In this document: positions 58,331 to 64,000 of the stretch, one piece after another
How the letters are laid out: each line of letters opens with the position of its first letter
Numbering within the stretch: position 1 is the first letter of the stretch
NCBI RefSeq assembly: GCF_001665685.1
Contig: NZ_LZTB01000104.1
Span: 1-64,000, forward strand
From: Mycobacterium sp. 852013-50091_SCH5140682
GTDB lineage: Bacteria; Actinomycetota; Actinomycetes; Mycobacteriales; Mycobacteriaceae
Length of the DNA stretch: 64,000 nt
Direction: 5' to 3'
Position numbers and translations under genes: made by a program
Notes under the pieces: generated by a model
Databases searched by the model: none
The model's input: the letters and a program-made list of their open reading frames with translations, nothing else
Told to the model about the DNA's origin: nothing

Positions 58331-60157
58331 CTACGGGCTGACGGGCACCGTGGTCACCGGCGATTCGCCGGAATGCCCACCGCCGCTCGAACTTCCACCA
58401 CCGGAGGACCCGCCGGACGACCCTGACGAGCCACTGCCGGACGATCCCGACGACCCGCCGCCATACGCCGGCTCCTGCTGGTAGACCGTGGTCTGCGGGG
58501 CCTCATGTGTCGGCTGCTGGGCCGGCGGCGTGTAGGCGGGCGCCGTGTACGCCGGTGTCGACGGGGCGGTGTAGGTCGGCTCATCCTTGGGGGTCACGGG
58601 CGCCGCGGATGTCGTCGTCACGGTGTGTGTCGGTGTCGACGGCTCCGTCGGAGTCGAGGTTGACGGGACTGTTGTGGTCGTCGTCGGCACGGTCGTCGTG
58701 GTCGTCGGCGGGGTGGTGGTTGTGGTGGGTGGCGTGGTCGTGGTGGTCGGCGCCGTCGTCGTGGTCGTCGGCGGAGTCGTCGGAGTGGTCGGGAACGTCC
58801 ACGGTGGCGTCCACGGCGGCACGAGGGGCGGAACCGGAATGGGCACCGGGATCGGCGCGGGAATCGGCACCGGGACCGGGGCAGGCGGAACCTCGACGGG
58901 CGGGGGAGCCGGCGCGGGCTGGGGCGCCGCGGGCACCGGATTGGACGGCACCTGAACCGGCTGATCATTGCTACGCACGTTCGGCACGACCGGGGCCGCA
59001 GGTGGTGGGGTCAGAACCGAGACCGGCAAGGCCACCGGGTCCGCCTGGTGGGGGACCGGCGGAAGGTAGCGGCCCGGCACCGTGTTCGCCTGCGTGGGAG
59101 GCGCCGGCTGCGCGGCCACGTCGGCTGTGGGCCGGACGTTGATCGCGACGGTGACGGCCAGGGTGGCGAAGCTGATCACCAGGAACATGACGGCACTGCC
59201 CATGAGCAGCATCCGCGGCGCCGGCGGCGCGATGACCGTCGTGTACTCCGCTTCGTCCTCCTGCTCGGGGACGAACTCGCCCAGTGGTTCCATGGGCATC
59301 TCGTCGGCCCACGGCCCCTCGCCGGCCTCCTGCGAGTAGGCCAGATCCGGACCGACAGCCCCCTCGGTCCGTGCGCCTGCAGGCGCCATCTGTGTGGCGT
59401 CGCCTGCTGCGGGCGCCAGTTGAGTCGCATCGCCGGCAGCCGGTGCCATCTGTGTCGCATCGCCAACAGGCGCCATCTGCGTCGCGTCGAGCGCAGGGGC
59501 CATCTGTGTCGACGCCCCGGCCGGGGCGAATCCCGAGCCGTCGGCGGTCTGGGCCGCGCCGCGCGCGATCGCGTAACCGGCATCAGGTGCCACCTCGACG
59601 GGAGCAGTCGAACGCAGTTCTGCGGCTACGGAATCCAGGTCCAGGCGTTGGCCGACGAGCATCACCCGCATCGGGGTCGCCGCGGCGGGCATGTGTTGCA
59701 AGACCGACGCGCACGCCACGGCCGCGCCGGCGGCTCCGATCGGCACGGATGCCAGCGTGGACGTCGACTGCTCGTCTTCACCGACGACGGTCAGCGACAC
59801 CGTGTCGTCGTCGGCCAGCAGCAGCGCGGCGTCGGCGCCTGCGCTGCGGGCCAGTGCCGCCGCGGCCTCGGCCTCGGCCACCACCTCGACGTTCTGCACA
59901 CCGGCGGCGGCCACCCGCTGACGCAGGGTGTCAGCAGCCGACGGGTCGGGCAGGCACAACCGGGTCGCGGCGACCCGGTTACCCGATTCGGTCACCTCGC
60001 GGTAGGTCCCGATGATGGTGTCGGCCAGTTCCGCCATCGCGTCGTCGGACAGGTCCAGCGCGTACTGGTCCAACAGTTGGCCGCCACTGGCGGGCGAACC
60101 GACCATCGCCAGACGGGCAACCCGTCCGGCGACTGCCACCCCGAGGACTACGTCCAC
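58331..60157 (-). CDS. Large mycobacterial DUF7159-type membrane protein
   Basis: A 608-residue protein. The N-terminal ~200 residues are a cytoplasmic alpha/beta domain (MDVVLGVAVAGRVARLAMVG). Then come five imperfect DATQMAPAAG repeats (~215-260), one membrane helix (~316-340), and a long external Pro-rich, Thr-rich and finally Gly/Ser-rich tail. This looks like a wall-spanning surface protein with potential O-mannosylation in the TTTTT runs. GTG 60157 follows GAGGAG. Divergent from the 60367 gene. Confidence 0.75.
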   Translation of the reverse strand: MDVVLGVAVAGRVARLAMVGSPASGGQLLDQYALDLSDDAMAELADTIIGTYREVTESGNRVAATRLCLPDPSAADTLRQRVAAAGVQNVEVVAEAEAAAALARSAGADAALLLADDDTVSLTVVGEDEQSTSTLASVPIGAAGAAVACASVLQHMPAAATPMRVMLVGQRLDLDSVAAELRSTAPVEVAPDAGYAIARGAAQTADGSGFAPAGASTQMAPALDATQMAPVGDATQMAPAAGDATQLAPAAGDATQMAPAGARTEGAVGPDLAYSQEAGEGPWADEMPMEPLGEFVPEQEDEAEYTTVIAPPAPRMLLMGSAVMFLVISFATLAVTVAINVRPTADVAAQPAPPTQANTVPGRYLPPVPHQADPVALPVSVLTPPPAAPVVPNVRSNDQPVQVPSNPVPAAPQPAPAPPPVEVPPAPVPVPIPAPIPVPIPVPPLVPPWTPPWTFPTTPTTPPTTTTTAPTTTTTPPTTTTTPPTTTTTVPTTTTTVPSTSTPTEPSTPTHTVTTTSAAPVTPKDEPTYTAPSTPAYTAPAYTPPAQQPTHEAPQTTVYQQEPAYGGGSSGSSGSGSSGSSGGSSGGGSSSGGGHSGESPVTTVPVSP

Positions 60158-60366
60158 CGGTTACCACTCCTCATCTCGCGCATATGTTGGGCGTACGACG
60201 CTTCGTGCCCCGTGCTGCGCTTTTCGACTCCTCAAAGCTACCGCACAGCCTCGGTGGGCCCGGCTGGATGAAAACCATCACGGTCGCCACTGCTTGTGCG
60301 CCAGAGCAAAAGTGAGCACGCTGGTTGAATCGTCTTGCGACGTCACTCCTAGAAGGGAATCGGTAC

Positions 60367-62037
60367 TTGAGCGACCAGCGTTACGACGCGTCCGCCACAG
60401 TCCAGTTGGCGACCACGGCTGCACCTGTCGTGGCGCGGTCCCCCCGTGTCGGCTACGTCCCGAGCCGGGCCAACAGGGTGCGTGACGCGGTCGCCGTCGC
60501 GCTGCTCGCCCTCGCGCTCTTGCTCCCGTGGAATCTCGAATTCGGCGTCGGCGTGCCGGACAGCGACGCGACGACGTTCGTCGTGCTGGCCGTCGTGACG
60601 CTGCTCGCGGTCGCTGCCGCAATCGCCCCGCACTTCGGACCGTTGCGGCTCAACTCAGCGCAACCGGATGTCCGGCGAACCGCAGGGATCCGGCTGCTGC
60701 TGAGCGTCGCCTACCTCGTCGTGGTCATCGGGTTCGTGGTCTTCCATCTGGTGCAGACGGTCCACGGCGGAGGTACCGGTGCCGTGCCGCCCGGAGTCGG
60801 CCCCGGCATGCTGCTGGGTGTCGCGGGCGCGCTGCTCGCGGCGCAGCCGCCCATCACGTCGATCACCATTGAGCACAACAAGTTTCGTCGCTGGTATGCG
60901 GTGGCGCGGGTCATCGGTTTCATCTCGATCGCGCTGGCGACGCTGTCGGTCGCGTTCAACCTGTACTGGCGGCTGCGGTACTTGTTCGTCACCGATGTGA
61001 CCTTCGGCGGCCACGACGTCGCCGTGATCGTCACGACACTGCTCTACGGCGCCGAAGCGATGATCGCGTTGGTCATCGCCTCGCGCTGGCTGACCGAGCG
61101 CACTGCCGCGGCCCGGCTGGCCACCACCGCCATCGGTCTCTCGGGTGCCGTTGCGGCGACGCTGGTGTGGCTGCTGAGCGTCGGCCGTGACATCGACGCG
61201 TTTCACGGCATCGCGGAGAACACCTCGACTGCCGCAGTGGGATACGAGGGCTACCTGGCCTGGGCTGCTGCCGCCGCGATCGTGGCACCGACGACGCTGT
61301 ACGCGGTTCTGCTGATCAAGCCACCCACCATCGGCGCCTACCGCGGTGCCGCGGAGAAGTGCCTCACGCTCATCGCGTTCTGGTCGTTCGCCGCCGCGGT
61401 GCTGCGGGTCGTCGACTATGTGATCGCGCTGTCACTGGACCTTCCGCGTGCGCTCTACGACAGCGTGGCGATGACGGTGTTCAGCCTCGTCACCGGGTTC
61501 GTCGCGCGGTGGGTGCACCGGCAGCTGGGTAAGGGCGTCGTCTCGACGACGGTGACCGCCGCGTTCAGCGCAGTGTTGTTCGTCTTCACCGTCGCAGACG
61601 TGGCGATCGGCGTTGCCCTGGCACCCCGGTACGCCGCAGCGGCGCCCGCGGCGATCTACGGCAACAACCTGGCCCAGCAGATCACCAGCACCTTCGATGT
61701 CGCCGTGTGCGTGCTGAGCCTCACCGTGCTGGCCGTCATGCTGTTCACCGGCCCGTTGGCCGGCTACCTGGTCCGGCGCGACGCGCGGGGCGCCAAGCCG
61801 GCGAAACCGGTGGCACCGCCCACGTCCGCCGCCGATGTGTCCGCGCCCCCGACGATGGCGCGTCAGCCGCAGGCCGCGGCCATGCCACGCATCGCGCGTT
61901 TGCGCGACGATTCGACGACGGTGCTGCCCGTCGCGCCGACCACCCAGCTGCAGACACCGACCACAACCCTGCGCATCCAGCGTCGTCCCAGCTCAGGATG
62001 GCCGCCGCCGTCAGACGGTCAGTCGCGCCCCAGCTAG
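60367..62037 (+). CDS. Polytopic mycobacterial membrane protein (DUF7937-type)
   Basis: A 556-residue protein with about ten hydrophobic helices (first at VAVALLALALLLPWNL) and a Pro/Thr-rich cytoplasmic tail (~480-556). There is no transport motif. TTG 60367 is preferred because AGAAGGGA lies ~10 nt upstream; the 60325 start has no RBS. Its partner may be the divergent DUF7159-type gene, and the 209-nt gap between them holds both control regions. Function unknown. Confidence 0.7.
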   Translation: MSDQRYDASATVQLATTAAPVVARSPRVGYVPSRANRVRDAVAVALLALALLLPWNLEFGVGVPDSDATTFVVLAVVTLLAVAAAIAPHFGPLRLNSAQPDVRRTAGIRLLLSVAYLVVVIGFVVFHLVQTVHGGGTGAVPPGVGPGMLLGVAGALLAAQPPITSITIEHNKFRRWYAVARVIGFISIALATLSVAFNLYWRLRYLFVTDVTFGGHDVAVIVTTLLYGAEAMIALVIASRWLTERTAAARLATTAIGLSGAVAATLVWLLSVGRDIDAFHGIAENTSTAAVGYEGYLAWAAAAAIVAPTTLYAVLLIKPPTIGAYRGAAEKCLTLIAFWSFAAAVLRVVDYVIALSLDLPRALYDSVAMTVFSLVTGFVARWVHRQLGKGVVSTTVTAAFSAVLFVFTVADVAIGVALAPRYAAAAPAAIYGNNLAQQITSTFDVAVCVLSLTVLAVMLFTGPLAGYLVRRDARGAKPAKPVAPPTSAADVSAPPTMARQPQAAAMPRIARLRDDSTTVLPVAPTTQLQTPTTTLRIQRRPSSGWPPPSDGQSRPS

Positions 62038-62073
62038 TCAGACGGGGAACCATCCCGACGAGCGCCGGGCCGA

Positions 62074-62358
62074 CTACTTGTGCGACCCGTTGCCGAACAG
62101 GTAGACGCCGGTGCGGTAGCCGATGAAATTGTTGGCGATGAACAGCACGCCGGTGATGACGACGACCACCACCAGCGCGAAGATCGCCCAGCTGAGGCCG
62201 ATCATGAGCCGCGCGCGACCCGAGTTCGACCGGCCGTCGGCCGTGGCGGTGATGTTGAGCCGCACGCCGAGGGCGAACAGGGTCGGCACCGCAGCGCCCA
62301 ATACCAGGCCGAACAGCAGGATCTTGCCGACGGCCACGAGATTGATCCAGTGGTTCAT
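62074..62358 (-). CDS. Small membrane protein of the pitA operon
   Basis: A 94-residue protein with two or three membrane segments (~8-31, ~52-77). It lies 9 nt downstream of pitA on the same strand, as Rv0544c follows pitA (Rv0545c) in M. tuberculosis. Probably an accessory of the phosphate transporter; no biochemical role known. Confidence 0.78.
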   Translation of the reverse strand: MNHWINLVAVGKILLFGLVLGAAVPTLFALGVRLNITATADGRSNSGRARLMIGLSWAIFALVVVVVITGVLFIANNFIGYRTGVYLFGNGSHK

Positions 62359-62367
62359 GTGAATTCC

Positions 62368-63510
62368 CTACTTCGCCTCGACCGTGCCGGTCAGGCTGCC
62401 TTCCCAGGCGTCGTTGACGTTGTTGTGGTCGATCGGTGGCTTGCGCGACTTGATCCAGATGGGCACCGCCGACCCGACGAGCACGAGGAACCCGATGAGC
62501 GGGCCGAAGAATCCGCCGATTCCGTGCACCAGGTAGTAGGTCAGCGCGCCGACCAGGCCCGCGGCAGGCAGCGTGATCAGCCAGGCGGTGGCCATCTTGC
62601 CGGCGACGCTCCAGCGCACCTCGGTGCGTCTGCCGACGCCGCTGCCGAGGATCGATCCGGTGGCGACGTGCGTGGTCGACAGGGAGTAGCCGAAATGGCT
62701 CGACAGGAGAATCGTTGCAGCCGAAGAGCATTCGGCGGCCATGCCCTGCGCGGCCGCGGTATCGACCAGACCCTTGCCCAGGGTGCGGATGACGCGCCAA
62801 CCGCCGGACAGCGTGCCAAGGGCGATCGCGATCGCGCATGCGACGACCACCCAGAACGGCGGCATCGTCGCGGCCTGGTCGACAGCGCCGTAGGAGATGA
62901 GGGCCAGGAAGATGATGCCCATCGTCTTCTGGGCGTCGTTGGTGCCGTGGGCGAGTGAGATCAGCGACGCCGACCCGATCTGGCCGTACCGGAACCCGGC
63001 GGTGGTGCGGTCCTCGGGCAGGCCGCGGATCATCCGGTAGACCAGCCAGCTGGCGATACCCGCCACGACACCCGCGATGAGCGGGGACAGCACGGCAGGC
63101 ACGATGACCGTCGACACCAGTCCGCGCCAGATCACGCCGTGCCCGCCGACCGCGGAGATCATGGCGCCGACGATGCCGCCGATGAGGGCGTGCGACGAGC
63201 TCGATGGGATGCCCAACAGCCAGGTGAACAAGTTCCAGACGATCCCGCCGACCAGGCCCGCGAACACCAGCTCCAGGCTGACGAGATGGGCGTCGACCAG
63301 GCCTTTCGCGATCGTCGCGGCCACCGCGGTGGACAGGAACGCGCCGACGAGATTGAGCACCGCCGAGAGCCCGACAGCAGTCCGTGGCTTCAGTGCCCCG
63401 CTGGCGATCGACGTCGCCATCGCATTGCCGGTGTCATGAAATCCGTTGGTGAAATCGAATATCAGGGCCGTGATCACCACGATGCAAAGCAGGAGGAACT
63501 GTAAAGACAC
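62368..63510 (-). CDS. pitA: PitA low-affinity inorganic phosphate transporter
   Basis: A 380-residue PiT-family permease. The family signatures DFTNGFHDTGNAMATSIASGAL and SLAHGTNDAQKTMGIIF (the duplicated GxNDxx motif) are both present, with about ten helices. It imports phosphate as a metal-phosphate complex with protons. GTG 63510 gives the M-S-L-Q-F start, similar in layout to the M. tuberculosis protein; TTG 63519 would add three residues. Operon with the small membrane gene downstream. Confidence 0.92.
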   Translation of the reverse strand: MSLQFLLLCIVVITALIFDFTNGFHDTGNAMATSIASGALKPRTAVGLSAVLNLVGAFLSTAVAATIAKGLVDAHLVSLELVFAGLVGGIVWNLFTWLLGIPSSSSHALIGGIVGAMISAVGGHGVIWRGLVSTVIVPAVLSPLIAGVVAGIASWLVYRMIRGLPEDRTTAGFRYGQIGSASLISLAHGTNDAQKTMGIIFLALISYGAVDQAATMPPFWVVVACAIAIALGTLSGGWRVIRTLGKGLVDTAAAQGMAAECSSAATILLSSHFGYSLSTTHVATGSILGSGVGRRTEVRWSVAGKMATAWLITLPAAGLVGALTYYLVHGIGGFFGPLIGFLVLVGSAVPIWIKSRKPPIDHNNVNDAWEGSLTGTVEAK

Positions 63511-63606
63511 GGTGAACAATTGTGGAACAACAATGGTGTGAAAGCCTAATTAGCTGGCCGAGGGCTGCATCACCATCGCACTCGGCGGAGTCTGACTGGC
63601 TTTCGC

Positions 63607-63840
63607 TCAGGACTTGCGGCCAGCCGCCAGGTAGACGATGGGCACCACACCCGGGCTGCTGAGAAGTCCGAGCGCAGCACCCCACGCCCACTTGGGGCCG
63701 TTGACATGGGTGGCGTCGCGGCCTGCCAGGTCGCGCAAGGCCCAGGCCCGTAGGCCGGCGTCCACCGCGGCGATCCCGACGATGGCCACCTTGGCGGTCG
63801 GGGACAGGTCGTTCCAGCGCTTCTTGGCCACTGCAGGCAT
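63607..63840 (-). CDS. PLDc_N-type small membrane protein
   Basis: A 77-residue protein with two membrane helices (~17-35, ~54-72). The pattern W-A-L-R-D-L-x-x-R...V-x-G-P-K-W-A-W...P-x-V-Y-L-x-x-G-R is the phospholipase-D-nuclease N-terminal (PLDc_N) module found in many actinobacterial small proteins. Start ATG 63840 is preceded by an AAAGGATG context. Role unknown. Confidence 0.75.
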   Translation of the reverse strand: MPAVAKKRWNDLSPTAKVAIVGIAAVDAGLRAWALRDLAGRDATHVNGPKWAWGAALGLLSSPGVVPIVYLAAGRKS

Positions 63841-63878
63841 CCTTTCGGCGGGACGTGTGATCGCCCTCCAGCGTACGG

Positions 63879-64000
63879 CTAGACCGAGACAGGCTGGCGC
63901 TCATCACGATTGGCTCCGGTGCTGCGCACTTCACCGGTCAGCAGCGCCAGCGCCACCACGGCGAGCGCGGCACCGATCCATGCCACGGCGGGGTACCCGA
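63879..64000 (-). CDS. 3' end of a membrane transporter gene (probably MFS)
   Basis: Only the last 40 residues are present: GYPAVAWIGAALAVVALALL followed by TGEVRSTGANRDERQPVSV. A final transmembrane helix with a short charged cytoplasmic tail is typical of MFS drug/sugar exporters. The start lies beyond the window end. Confidence 0.55.
   Translation of the reverse strand, partial: GYPAVAWIGAALAVVALALLTGEVRSTGANRDERQPVSV

Overview
The window is mycobacterial, most likely from an environmental, fast-growing Mycolicibacterium-type species. The evidence is high GC content, a cutinase-like LysB, the PitA gene with its small membrane partner, an MmpS-type lipoprotein, large mycobacterial membrane proteins and a P450/amine-degradation cluster. 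Positions 1-115 are not genomic: they are homopolymer plus an Illumina Nextera adapter left at a contig end.

Positions 116-47396 are most of a temperate siphovirus prophage, cut at its left end by the contig edge. No integrase or repressor is visible. The right end is an attR: a 3' fragment of tRNA-Tyr (GTA anticodon) at 47397-47452, followed by that tRNA's terminator. Order: early and replication genes (128-2208); a probable small terminase (2292); an accessory stretch with small proteins, a serine recombinase and a HicAB-type toxin-antitoxin pair (3371-5984); large terminase, portal, MuF-protease fusion and capsid (6019-15820); head proteins and a three-gene membrane cassette (15917-18423); major tail protein, beta-helix protein, then head-tail connectors (18509-23330); tail chaperone and a 1803-residue tape measure carrying a peptidase-like domain (23367-29346); a long run of minor tail and fibre proteins (29346-42864); lysis genes LysA, DUF3307 membrane protein and LysB (42898-46272); and two reverse-strand exported proteins next to attR (46295-47202).

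The most interesting observation is a repeated start-associated element, CACC-N9-hexamer (TACCGT, TACTGT, TAGCCT, TAACCT, CACCAT and similar). In ten of its twelve strong copies the hexamer lies 6-8 nt before a start codon. It occupies nearly every intergenic gap of the virion and lysis region and looks like a dedicated phage late-gene signal, usually giving leaderless transcripts. Other notable features are two probable internal translation starts (in the MuF-protease and LysA genes), related C-terminal domains on capsid and major tail protein, a fibre with thirteen exact 20-residue repeats, and a family of three tail paralogues interleaved with 34-residue membrane microproteins.

Positions 47453-64000 are host chromosome. 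A GntR regulator with a Cache-domain protein and a glutamine-amidotransferase hydrolase is divergent from a microprotein, APC permease, cytochrome P450, [3Fe-4S] ferredoxin, ferredoxin reductase, glutamine-synthetase-like ligase, binding-protein-like protein and second hydrolase. This resembles the CYP151 secondary-amine (piperidine/pyrrolidine/morpholine) degradation loci known from mycobacteria: uptake, P450 ring attack, gamma-glutamylation and hydrolysis. Then come an MmpS-like lipoprotein, a small secreted protein, two large mycobacterial membrane proteins, the pitA phosphate transporter operon, a PLDc_N-type membrane protein and the 3' end of a membrane transporter gene. No stretch over 300 bases lacks a gene.
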